From Ottelia alismoides (lineage: Eukaryota > Streptophyta > Magnoliopsida > Alismatales > Hydrocharitaceae), in the NCBI GenBank assembly GCA_037367405.1, contig JAZKJV010004137.1, positions 806,001 to 870,000 on the forward strand: DNA of 64,000 bases, in the 5' to 3' direction. The translations under genes were made by a program, and so were the position numbers. The notes below the pieces were generated by a model that saw only the letters and a list, made by a program, of their open reading frames with translations, was not told where the DNA came from and made no database searches. Of the stretch, positions 35,028 through 46,067 are shown piece by piece; position 1 is the first letter of the stretch; the number at the start of each line of letters is the position of its first letter.

Positions 35028-35064
35028 TTTGCTCGAGGACTAGCAAAGTTTAAGTATAGGGGGG
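35028..35064 (+). other. Polypurine tract with upstream hairpin
   Basis: AAGTATAGGGGGG (35052-35064) directly precedes the 3' LTR and is the plus-strand primer. TTTGCT (35028-35033) and AGCAAA (35042-35047) form a stem just upstream, as in the internal modules. Confidence 0.9.
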
Positions 35065-38000
35065 TGATGAATCCACGATTCATCACCTTAATATCTTGAT
35101 CTTAGCAAAATCACCGAGTAAAATCCCAAATAAATGTCTATAAAATCAATAAATTAACAAAATAACTCTTGTAAATAAAATACATTAATTATTGTATATT
35201 AGATTGTACAAAATAAATTAACACTAAAAAGCCGCAAGTTAAACGAGTTTTTCACCTGTAAATAGCCCAAAACTTCATGGATTTTTAATAATTTCATTTC
35301 AACTCCTTTTTGACTAATTCTTTCTCTAACATGTTTATAAAAGTGTATATAAAAATACAAAAATACAAAACAAATTTCACCTCAAATAAATGCTCCTAGA
35401 TCCTAAAGAGAAAAAGCCGTAAAGTTCAACTTCCAAGCTAAATTCCCGCTCCGTATGAACTCCAAATTCACCAAACTCACTTTTAAAGTTCAAGTTAGAA
35501 AATTATCTATCCAACGGAAGTAGTTTCATTAAAATCGGAGCTCATTTGCAAAAGTTGGGTTTTGGGACCTAGATGTACATTGTACATTATGTATATATTC
35601 ATTCTTTCTTTAATTTTATTTTATCTTTCTTAATTATTAAAAATACAAAAAAATCATACTTGTGTTGTATTTTAATTGTAGTATTTTATTGTATTTTTCC
35701 GTTGTAAATATCTCTTATTAAAAAGATAAAAACAATTACATATTAGAAAAGTAAAAAAAATGTGTGTACATGTTGTTTGTTTGTAAATTCTCCACTATTT
35801 CTCTTCTCTTTTTATTTTATTGTATTTAAAGTAGACAACTTTATTTTATTTATTTATTTTACATTCTCTACAATAACCACCATTCAACTCATTATACCAC
35901 CAACTTCCATTCAACCCCACCATTTTTTTAAACCACCCATTCAACTCCATTAATAATCCAACTTCCCATTCAACTCCACCATCATAATAACTTCTCATTT
36001 CATCATCTATATATACATTCCATCCTCCTCAATTTGCCCTTGATCCATCTTTATGTGAGGAGAGCCAAGTTCCCAAAGTTGAATCGGTGACAGCGACGCA
36101 ACCGTGGTCGAGCGACGACGGCCCTCTCTCCGGTGTGATCCGTTGGCTTTTTGGCCAACATCGCAGCCGCAACCGCGCGCTGTTCGAGCTCATCGCACGC
36201 CGGCAATTTGAGCGAAGACCGTGCTCACGAGAGCATACCATAGGCGACCGCGTTCATCTTAGGTAAATTTTTCCCTTCATTTTATCATCTTGTCATTTTT
36301 GCATCTTTTTAGTTCATCATAGCACCCCTCATCATCTTCCATTTGTTTATTCTACCACCACCATCACCATCATTTCTCCCCATATATTTAGTTCATTATC
36401 ACCACCAATCCATCTTGTTTTTTTTTAAAATCATATTTCCTGTTTAAGAAAATTAAAAAAAATAAATTAAAAAAATTAAAGCAAAAAAAATCATTACAGC
36501 TGTTTTTTTTAATCAAAATAGTAAAAAAATCAAAAAAAAAATAAAAAAAACAAAAAAAAACGGAAGGAGGCAGCAGGCACAGCCCGCCGCCCCCTCCCAC
36601 TCCAACCGGCCGTCAGCCCATCGCCGCCACCGTCGGCCCTTCGCGCGGCCCCCTCCCGACCACAGCCGCCCCCAGTGGCCGCGCGTCCCCGCCGCAGCCC
36701 GCGCGCGCAGGCGACGCCACCCCCCAGCTTCCCTCCTCCGTCCGCGTGTCCTCGCCGCCAGCGCGCCGCCCTCCCCACGCCCACCGCCGACCGCCGCGAC
36801 TCCGCCGCCAGCCACCTGCGCGCGGTGCGCGCCGCCTTTTCGCGGCCGCACGTGGCCACGCCGCCCGGCCGCCGACGCCGTCGAGTCTCCCTCTTTGGCT
36901 TCTCCTCCTGTAACCTACGAAGAAGAAGGTCATCTCTTTTTTCATTATTTTATTGTAAAAATTACAAGCTTTTCCCTTCAAGTTCTTGTAATTACGCAAT
37001 GATCCCTGTGCATGTTTTATTGTAAATGTTGTTTTCTGATTTTGCACAAAGACCCCTGTGTTCGCACATTAATTTGGACTTCGTTTAGGCATCAATTTGT
37101 TCAATGAAAAATATCTTTATGTTGAGCAACTTATCCTCTGTCATGTGATTGTTTATTTGTATTTTTGTGAGATATGGGTAATTAACTAAAATTGTTCAAC
37201 TGAAATTTTGCATAGCCATTTTAGACTCTTAAAATTATATCTCATACGCGATTGCTCCAAAAAATCTACAAAAATTAGGAATGATGCCTTGAAATGTGAT
37301 AAACTTACTGTCCAAATTTCATCTAAAATGGATATATCTTGTGCCCGAAATAAATTATAGAGTGTTTCTAGTATTTGATTTTTAATTAAATCCACATACA
37401 TGCTTTTTACAAAATTTCAATTCTCCTGGATTGCATATCTAAATATCTTTTTGAGATAATTCTCTCTCTGAATAATTTGATAACGTGGATTAATTAGAAA
37501 TTAATTACTCAGTGTCACTCAGTTTCCACTAAAAAATACATAAAAAATTCAAAAAATTGTCAAATAATTCTAAAAATATTACTGTAGTCTCCTTGCATCA
37601 TGTTTTCATTCCAGTAATTTTTTCATAATTTTTGCTTACTGTTTCTGTGAGAAATTACGAAAAAACCCATAAAAAGTGTGTATTTTTCATTATTGTATTT
37701 TAACCCCTAAAAATACAAAAAAATATGTTTTGTGTTTCTCACTGAATTAAGATCCTAGAAAAAATATAGTTGGTTGAATTGGACTAATTTTCCATTAAAA
37801 TTAATTTGACCAATTGTGTGATTTCTTAGTGTCTTGATTCATCCGCATTTGCATTTGCTTTGGTTTTTTGCATTAAAAAAATCTATAAAAAAATACCGCA
37901 CTGAAATCTAGACCTAAGTTTTTGAATTAAACCCAAGTTGTTCCTTTGCCTCCCTGAGTTCGACCCCGGACTTGCCCGGGATATAAATTAAAGCCGAGAC

Positions 38001-38095
38001 ACTCTTCACAGAGATCTTCTCTCGGTTCTGACCGAATCGCTAAGTACACGTATTACAACGTGACCAAATTAAATCTAGTATCTAGCGACTCGTCA
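35065..38095 (+). repeat. 3' LTR of the complete Athila element
   Basis: 3031 bp, TGATGAATC..CGTCA, almost identical to the 5' LTR. Same palindrome at the start (35065-35085), TATA-like site (36007-36016), GC-rich block (about 36570-36890) and terminal motifs. It has one copy of the 20-bp GC-rich unit that is doubled in the 5' LTR. It provides the polyadenylation end of the transcript by family analogy. I did not identify the signal. Confidence 0.95.
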
Positions 38096-38100
38096 GTCTG
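38096..38100 (+). repeat. Right 5-bp target-site duplication of the complete Athila element
   Basis: GTCTG after the CA end, matching 22157-22161. The copia sequence resumes at 38101. Confidence 0.95.
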
Positions 38101-39511
38101 ACAATGATTTTATATCAAGTGATGAGGCTTCTGAAGATCATGACATGGAAAGATGGATGTCTTCATATATAAGTATTGTATATGGACCCTTGAGGATCCA
38201 TCTATATGGGTAAGACCCATTAAGGTATAAATGGATCTTCAAGGGAAAGAAGGAACCTGATGAGAAGGTGGAGACCTTCAAAGCATGGCTCGTATCCATG
38301 AGCTACATACCGAAGACAAGACAATGCTTGCAATGAGGCTTGCTCTCCAGTTACCATGCTTAAACTCATCAGAATATTGCTAATTATAGCTACACAACTT
38401 GACTATGACATCTTAAAGATTTGAGTCAAGATTGCATTCCTCTATGAATTTCTGAGGATATTCATATGAAGTAGACCCAGGGCTTCATAGTTGAGGAAAG
38501 TAAGATGTGCACGCTAAGGGAACTCCATCTATGGACTTGAAAAAACTTCTTGTAGTAGGAACATTGGATTTGATGAAATTATAAATGTTATGTTTTCAGA
38601 TAGAATCTTAATGAACCGAGTGAAGCTTAATGGGAGTGTCATTGTGTTCATAGCGATAAATGTAGATAATATCCTAATCATTTGTAATGATATAAGGATA
38701 ATAATAAGTGTTTTATAATATGGCCATACCATACCTTGAGATATGATCTCAAGGATACCTCTTAGATCTTAGTTCTGAAGTTGTTCAAAAGCAAAGAAAA
38801 GAGGGTATTGGGACCATCACATTAGTGGTACAACTTGGACATTTCCATTTTCTGGAAAATTCCAATAAAGGACTCTTTTCCTTAAGATATGGTACCAACC
38901 TATCTAAAGGGATAACACCTCAAGGAGTTGAGGAAGTGAATACTAAAGCTGCTTGCCCTAGTGCATTAGTTATGAGAAGCAAAGTGTATGCTAGATGTAT
39001 ACAAAAGCCAGATGTCTGCCATGCAGTGGGAGTAGTAAACTGTTACTAATCCTAGTATGGAAATGAAACACTTGACTACAGTAATAAGAATATCTTCAAA
39101 GATGACAATACTTTAGAGATAGTAATCTATAAATCTTATCTTCAAGAAATTAAGACTTTATAGATGGAGATCTAAAAGGTCTTAACCACAGATACCTTAG
39201 GACCTAGAGATCTCTAGGAAAAAGGGTATTCTGATAAGGATAATGGAAATACTGGTTATAATAAATATTGAGTTGTAGTGTTAAGGACACTGTGACTGAC
39301 ATGATTGAGTATTGGTTTCATAAGATGCAACATTCACATTGGATGCGAGCACTGTTACTAGGAGATATGCAAGTGTCGTAAAAGGACTGGTCTCTTGGGA
39401 ACAGAGTGACTGATCAGCTTACCTGCCTATTTTTCTATATAGCCTATGATTGTCACATGAGTGAGGGTTTAAAGATTAGCACATTAATGGCTCTTTGTGC
39501 TAGTGGGAGAT
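38101..39511 (+). pseudogene. Ty1/copia internal region, right part: RT and RNase H remnants, PPT
   Basis: Continuation of the copia polyprotein after the Athila insertion. Readable traces: K-W-I-F-K-G-K-K and K-V-E-T-F-K-A near 38230-38290 (start of copia RT), then I-N-V-D-N-I-L-I at about 38656-38680, where the Y-V-D-D active site has become V-D-N (second Asp lost, AAT at 38668-38670). Later K-P-D-V-C-H-A-V-G-V-V (about 39006-39040) corresponds to the R-P-D-I block upstream of RNase H. Stops and shifts are everywhere. The segment ends with the polypurine AGTGGGAGA (39502-39510) one base before the 3' LTR. Confidence 0.8.
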
Positions 39512-42120
39512 TGTTGGATACAAGAGCTCACGGAGAGCCATTATGAAATAAATATTATTGCAAATATCATTCCCTGATCTGAAATTAAGAATAACTAATT
39601 TGCATAATAGGTCCCTTAGCACAACTAGGGTAATGTACCATGGACTTCTTAATGATCATACAACTGTTGATTCAATTATTGAATCATAGAGGCTGGTGCT
39701 TGGATGAATACTAAGGGTTAGATCGAGGACTCATCAAGCACCGTAAAATGATTGTTAAGAGAGGATCTCCAGAATGAGAAGGATATGACAATCCTTTCTC
39801 TAAAGGCTAATATCTAACCGATCTCTTGATGCAGGTCCTCTGCATAGGAATGGAGATTCGGAGGTGTTAAATAAGTTAGGTCAAAGAGTTGACTTAACAA
39901 GATCGAGATAACCAAAGACCTATGTCATATGCTATCACGATATAGGCACGCATCCTCTCATTGGAGACATGTGTGTTACTATATGTCTGAGTATGTACAT
40001 TTGGCAGACCAATAGGTTTATGAGTTTACCAAGGTTTATACACCGGCGTGTTGATGTGCATGCAAGGGCTTATCAGTAATACGATCTCTCAAAGGGATCA
40101 TACAAGTTCATTGCTGAGCCAGAAGACATGAGCTCACTCATGTGATATGGGGAAGAATCAAACTCCATGTGCGATCGTCTCACTTTGGAAGCTTGACTGA
40201 ATTTGTAGGTTTGATATATGCTTTTGGAAAGTATATGATCAACACTTGGGTATGATATATGCTTTTGGAAAGTATATGATCGATATCAACTCCCAATGAT
40301 CAAATGAGAAACTTAATGATAAAATCCTAAAGGAGACAGTCTAAAAGAGATCTAAAACTTCGGGTTTGTTTTGGGTCTTCCAGTATGCAGGGTGTACAGG
40401 TATTAGGAATGCCTTAGGGTGATGTAATCATAAACGATTGTATAACCATGATGTTCCATTCTGAGGGAGTGATGAAACATGTCTGCATTTTAGTGACTCC
40501 TCTCTTCGAGAAGTGATATGATCTTATTCCAAATGTTAGACCCTGATCTGAATGTGATTCTGATGTACTGAGAAGATTAGATCTACGACCATGATTTAAT
40601 CAGGCATCTTTGGGAGTTCCGCAAGATCCGGATTTGAGATGTGATTTCAATATCCAAGTCACTATATGTGGAACAATACAATCACCATGTCCTTATCTCT
40701 AAGTATTTGCGGAGAAAGTGCATTATCCTTGAAAGAGTTCATGGACAATTTCATTGTTGATAAATGAATTCGGGCATTGAGAAAATTGATAATTAAATGT
40801 GATTTAATTATCATGAATAATATGAATTTGATTCATATTATAAGGAGAGTTATTTGAGATAATTAAGTGTGATTTAATTATAAAAGATGCGAATAATGTG
40901 AATGTGTTTCGTATTATTTGAGGACATGAGAATGGATAATCCAAGATGATTAAATGTGATTTAATTATCATGGATATGAATAATGTGGATGGCGATTATT
41001 CACATATATTATAAATGTGATTTGTAATATATTAGAGAGAGACTATTGTGATTTATATTTGTTAATTAATTAATTATGTGAATTGGATTCACATTGGATG
41101 ATTAATTGAAAATATGATTTACATTTTGTTTTGGGAAGTGATTGTGATTCACATTTTTCCAATGGCATGATTGTAATATTTACAAGATAATTAAGATTTT
41201 TTTGTGAAATAATTTACAACAAATGTTGTTATAAATCTTGAAGATATCATAAGATAATGATATCTCATGAGATATTTAGGAGATAAACCCATTCCATCTC
41301 AAAAGGGTGGCCGTCCCCCCAATTGTTGGGGATACGATCAATTTTCTCATTATCTCCAAGACTAGTCAACTAATTTAATTTGTAATTAATTTATATTGAT
41401 TTATCAATATATATTAATTTAAATTAAATTAATAGTTGTGTTTTTACAACAACATTTTGGCCATTGAAATTAACACAAATCGATCTCATCCATTGATTTT
41501 GTGATGTCCATGGATTGAGATCCATGGACTCCAAAAATACTATATAAGAAGAGGCACCCCTTGCTCTTCAAGTGACAACATTAACTAATGCTCTCTCTCC
41601 CTCTCTCTCTACATGACAAGACTCTCTCCATCTCTCTCTTGTGGCCGTCCACCCGGATGCCCTAGAGAGAGATAGTCGTCATCGTCGCATTGTTGTTGTG
41701 CTGATGGAACGACTGCTCGTGGATCTCCATATCCTTCGATGCACCTTTCTCGTGAAGAAGACATTGGATCTGGTGTGACAGGATCAGAAGATTTTCTGCT
41801 TGGATCATCGACATGGATTGCAGGGAGCACGTGTCTCATCAACGCGCTCGCAAGTGTCTCCTCTGTTGGATCGGACTTGAGACTGGAGGTCTCTACATTT
41901 AGGGACTTGATCGTAACCACGCTTCAAGAGGTAACCTAATTACCTAATTGCGGTTCAGATGAAATGGTCCAAGAAGTGTTCTTGGATCATGTGGTTTCAC
42001 CGGATTAATTTTTTTTAATTCCGATGCTCCGAGCAACTAGTGCGACTAGTCGCTTCCAATCATATACGCTGCAATCCTCACACTTCTGTGACACATGTAA
42101 GGATCTTACCATATCCTTCA
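39512..42120 (+). repeat. Ty1/copia 3' LTR
   Basis: 2609 bp, TGTTGGATAC..ATATCCTTCA, directly after the polypurine AGTGGGAGAT. It includes the two-copy tandem repeat (about 40208-40290), AT-rich GTGATTTAATTATC repeats (about 40790-41010), the palindrome at 41507-41528 and the TATA box CTATATAAG (41540-41548). It is complete, unlike the 5' LTR. CGGAT (42121-42125) should be the target duplication, but no partner is found at 16053. Confidence 0.9.
41507..41528 (+). promoter_or_regulatory. Palindrome upstream of copia TATA box (3' LTR)
   Basis: TCCATGGAT, TGAG, ATCCATGGA, followed 11 bp downstream by CTATATAAG (41540-41548). Same arrangement as in the 5' LTR. Confidence 0.7.
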
Positions 42121-43381
42121 CGGATATGGGCTTGATATCACCGTCGGCCGCATCTTACAGGAGGAGGAAAACAAGGTTGTGGCCATTCGATCAGCGGAGA
42201 TCAAACGACCAAAAGGTGGATTCGTGGTCTCAAAAAATATGAAATGAAAATAAAGATAATGAAAGGAGGGAAATAAAGGTATCCATTGGATGAATGGGTC
42301 ATTGATCCAACAACCACAATTTAAGGGTGGGTTAAAATAGTTAGGGGGAGACACGTGGCTACTCTAGAAGCGACCACTTATCGCTCCAAAAAATCAGAAA
42401 TAATTAAGAGAAATTCAAAATAAAATAGAAAATGACATCAAATCAAAAAGTGTCTTCATGAAAATTGTTCGTCTCGATGAGATCTACAATTTTTGTGAAG
42501 GAACCAAAACCAAAAGAAATCATCTATACAAAGCGTATTTTTTGTGGTCTCCCATGTACATATAATACCTATATTTTTAAGTTTTTGCAATTTTTTGTGA
42601 TTTTTAAATATGGTAAGAAAGAATAAAATATAAAACAAATATTCACACTTTAATTCAATTTTTTGGTTTTTTAATAATAAGGAAAAATAAAGAAATAAAA
42701 TAAAAGGAACTTGTATACAGACTTAAGATGATTTATTTTATTTGATTTTTAATTCATTTTCTATTAAGATTTTCGCACACTTTATTAAAACATAAATCAA
42801 AAAAATAAATGAAAAAGAGTAAAAATGAAAAGGGTTAATTATGCACATTAAATAATGAAGTCCAATTGTTCAGTATCTACAATATACAAAAAGGTCCCAC
42901 ATCCCATGTTTCACATATGAACTCCGATGATTTTGAATTTGATCTTGTTTTATAGCTAACTGAATGCACATTAATTCAAAAGTGAAAAGAGGTTCATAAG
43001 AGACTGTATGTGAGAGATATTGGGTTTTGTAGATTTTTGTCTCAAACTTAGGGTTTGGGTTTACTAGACAATTATAGAAGTTAATATTTCTTTGATATTT
43101 TTCATTTATCAATGTTAGTAATATGTACACAATGAAGTTGCTTTTATTTTATATGAAGTTAGTGAAAAATAATTAAAAATAGGGGAAGTTATGGCATTAT
43201 ACATGTGTTTATTTACATAGAATTAGTGGCTTCTTATTAATGCAATTATGGATTCTAAAATATGAATATTATTTACATATCCATGAATGCTAAGAATGTA
43301 ATTTAGATGATTAATGCAATTAATTACTTGGGAACAAAACTCTATTTTTAGCTTTTAGAGTGATGAAGCACATATTCATCA
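42121..43381 (-). mobile_element. LTR E, outer (U3) part of 5' LTR
   Basis: Minus strand starts TGATGAATATGTGCTTCATCAC at 43381 and follows LTR D (56036 onward) closely: CTAAAAGCT, ATTGCATTAATAAGAAGC, CAATATCTCTCACAT, the GTTGTAGATCTC hairpin and the GGAGCGA..GTCGCTTC..AGCCACGTGTC block. It stops at 42121 exactly where the copia 3' LTR ends and joins in sense order to 16052-14164. The flank ACATT (43382-43386) is the outer target side. Confidence 0.85.
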
Positions 43382-43803
43382 ACATTATGTATATATATGA
43401 TTTATTTTGGTTTTGAAATCTCCATGATATTGTAGATATCATTGAGATTTGCAATTTTTATTTAGATTATTTTTTAAAATGTAGATAATTCTTCTATTTT
43501 ATTTCGACTATTTATTTATTTCTATTTATTGATTTATTTCCTGATAACACGTGTGAGTCTTCCCCTTATATTAGCGCACCCCCATTGGCCTGTCGAACAC
43601 ACACTTTTATAAGTTATTCTGGATCGCTAAATAAAAAGTTATGGCTAACAAACATATATAACATATAATAATCACCACACATAAGTAATTAGTTCACAAA
43701 ACAACAACAATAATTAGATATAGATATTTTAACGTGGAAAGCCCACTGGGTAAAAACTATGACCTGAGTCGCTGAAAAGAGCGTCTGACTTAGCGTTTAA
43801 ATG
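43382..43803. other. Unclassified 422-bp stretch between LTR E and LTR F
   Basis: AT-rich on the left, moderate on the right. It contains TTTAACGTGGAAAGCCC..GGGTAAAAACTATGACC, a phrase reminiscent of the regions beside plant LTRs, but I cannot assign it. No open frame of note. It may be the sequence into which element E inserted. Confidence 0.4.
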
Positions 43804-43852
43804 TGTCGATTGTAGAGACCACTGAAGAGAGACACTATTTCCAAACAAAATC

Positions 43853-43923
43853 AATAAAATAGGAGAGAGAGTGAGAGAAAGAGAGAAAGAGGAAGTTAAT
43901 ATACGACTCTCTCCTATTTTATT
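43853..43923 (-). other. 17-bp-arm hairpin near 3' end of LTR F
   Basis: AATAAAATAGGAGAGAG (43853-43869) and CTCTCTCCTATTTTATT (43907-43923) are perfect complements around a purine-rich loop. It sits where LTR B has its hairpin, with related arms but an unrelated loop. Confidence 0.85.
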
Positions 43924-46062
43924 TAACTACTTATTTATAAAGGTAAGTGTTCTTGGGTTGAACACAAGGAGGCAGAAAATCACGCTTTGATTTTTGAGGA
44001 AGAAAATATTTTTGTGATTTTTTTATTTCTTCTCAAAGGAAAATATTTTTTTGGTTTTAGTTTTTGTATTTTTTATTTGGTTTTATCTTTTTCAATTTTT
44101 ATTTAATTTTCCAAAGTGATAAATTTTCCAACAAATGTTATCTACAATATAGTATATAAATGATAGGAAATGCAATGATATTATACAGGTAGATCCGCAG
44201 AGAAAACTTGAGCAACAAGCTTAAGAACACTCAAGACAACCAAGATGGAGTCAAAAATCGAAGAATAATATCTCGATGAAGATGCAAAAAAATCCTCCAA
44301 AAATTAACTCAGAATAATTTTAGGGTAGTGGTGGAACTACCCCAAGAAAATGGATAAAAAATAATGTCTATGAGAATGCCCAAGGTAGTCCTATAGTCCA
44401 AGGGTGCAGTTATAAAAAAGAAATAAAAGTAATATACAAAATGTCTCTAATAGGGTCTGGTCAGGGACCTATTTGTAAAAAAAGTGTCTCTACTTTACAC
44501 TTAGGTCCTCGTGCGGGGTCCTAAATGTAATTATGGAAAAGGTCGGTAAAGAATGGAATTATGGAACTGAGCGAGCTTCTTCTGCAAAATTCCCACCATT
44601 TGGGGCGTAAACTATTGTGATTAAAATGAGGTCGATGGATTATGGATGCAGATGGAGGCACATGTTGGTCACATGTGCGTTGTCTGTTTCTTGCACTATT
44701 CTTCTCCAAATAATGGGCGTCGAAGTCGATGAAAACTTTAAGCATCAATCTCGTGTCTATATGCAGTAATAGCGATTGCTGAGGACAGAGGTAGGGCCAG
44801 AGAAGAGGGCACCTCTCCCATCGAGCTCTCCTACTACGAGATAGAAGGAGGCCGATGGAGAGGCGTCGAAGCAAAGGGCATCGCGACTGATAGGGTTTGG
44901 CTCCATGAAGTTGGCGATGCAACTCTGATTCAGTTGTAGTACGACAAGAAGGAGACTTCAATTGATGGATCCAGATGTTAGGATGAGAACCTCAAACAAT
45001 CGTGAGGGTCCTGTAACAAATTAATCGCTTGATTCATGAAGAATCGGTCTTAGATGTTGGGATCTTGCACATATAAAATGAGTTCCATCAATACTTTCAG
45101 ATCAAGATTGGGAGTAGTATGAATCAAATTTGGAAATGGAAATTTTAGTGGAATTAAAGATCAAGTATTAGTCTCTCTAGTTATGTGAATAAACAAACTA
45201 ATTGGATAGGAAATTCGATGAAAAATGAAAGGGAATTGGTAGAGGAAATTGCCTGGGATATGGAAGGTGTAAGACTTTATAGGTAGTCGCTCGACGGGGC
45301 AGTGTTCCTGGAGCTTCACGTCGTGCACGACAATGATACAAGGAAGACTAGGGCCATGAAACTCTCATCCTGATTTCCCTCCTCCACGCAGAGCGACCTC
45401 CTAGCACTGTCACCACCGGTGGTGGCCAAAGTGAGGCTAGAAAGATTGTCTAGGTCGTCAGGTTGTTCCAGAGCAGAATTAGTTAAGAAGATTAGGTTCA
45501 ATTGGAGGAAGTTTTATGACTTAAATAGGATGATCGAAGGAGAGTTGGATCAGATTAGATGGCTAGCATGTGATAAGGATGTTAGGTGAAGAATATGGAC
45601 GGGTCAGATCAAAGTTTGGATGAGGAATGATGCAAGAAAAAATAGGTGAAGGGAGGTTGTTCGAACAGAATGTGCAACAACTTCTTGGGGAGACGGTTGT
45701 GGTGCTGACACGTATGAGCACCACATTAGCCCACTAATTAATCATGTTATAAAATAGATATTAAATATTAAATGATATTATTTTAAAAAGGTAAAAATAA
45801 TGAAAAATGTGTATAAATAGATTATCTAAATTATGGTATTTTTATAAAAAAAAATATATTTTATGATATATAAATATAATATCAATAAATACTTATATAA
45901 TATACTTAATACATAACATATAAAATTTTAAGTAGATATTTTAATAAATAACTTATCATTTATATATTTTATTAATTAATACAATAATAAATTAGTGATG
46001 TGTGTTTTTTGTGAGTTTTAATAAATTAATATATATATATATATATTAATAAATACATGTAT

Positions 46063-46067
46063 ATAGT
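46063..46067 (+). repeat. Left target-site duplication of LTR G
   Basis: ATAGT, matched by ATAGT at 49886-49890. An (AT)n run lies just upstream (46029-46047). Confidence 0.9.

Larger units (their letters stand above)
33120..35064 (+). other. 3' untranslated region of the complete Athila element
   Basis: 1.9 kb between integrase stop and 3' LTR. It begins with hairpin-polypurine modules (33226-33490), then an A-rich tract (33565-33800), then a mixed-composition stretch to 34980, and ends TTTGCT..AGCAAA hairpin plus polypurine tract. In Athila elements an env-like frame can occupy this position. Here no frame above about 100 codons carries a signal peptide, membrane anchor or recognisable motif. 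The frame at 33569-33766 is only Lys/Asn from poly-A. Confidence 0.75.
22162..38095 (+). mobile_element. Complete Athila-type Ty3/gypsy retrotransposon (15.9 kb)
   Basis: Two LTRs of 3055 and 3031 bp in direct orientation, a 5-bp target duplication, a tRNA-Asp-like primer site, a 1.4-kb leader, gag-PR-RT-RH-INT in that order, a 1.9-kb 3' untranslated region and a polypurine tract. Order of domains, long LTRs, primer type and lack of a chromodomain place it in the Athila lineage of plant Ty3/gypsy. No env-like frame is present after integrase. The LTRs differ by few substitutions where compared (3 in the first ~220 bp), so insertion is recent relative to the surrounding copia element. The coding region is nevertheless broken by several stops and frameshifts, so it cannot supply its own proteins. 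Confidence 0.95.
43804..46067 (-). mobile_element. LTR F, inner part (interrupted by LTR G)
   Basis: Minus strand ends TCTACAATCGACA at 43804, like LTR B (TCTACATCGACA). Inside lie a 17-bp-arm hairpin (43853-43923), the group motif TGCCTCCTTGTGTTCAACCC (complement of about 43950-43972) and a mixed-composition middle (44500-45700). At 46068 the solo LTR G begins, and LTR F resumes at 49891. No primer-binding site is found left of 43804. Its outer flanks (AAATG left, CTCAC right) do not match, so it is not a simple solo LTR. Confidence 0.8.

Noticed and set aside
46029..46047. (AT)n microsatellite as a separate element
   Set aside because: Short simple repeat inside LTR F; no further meaning.
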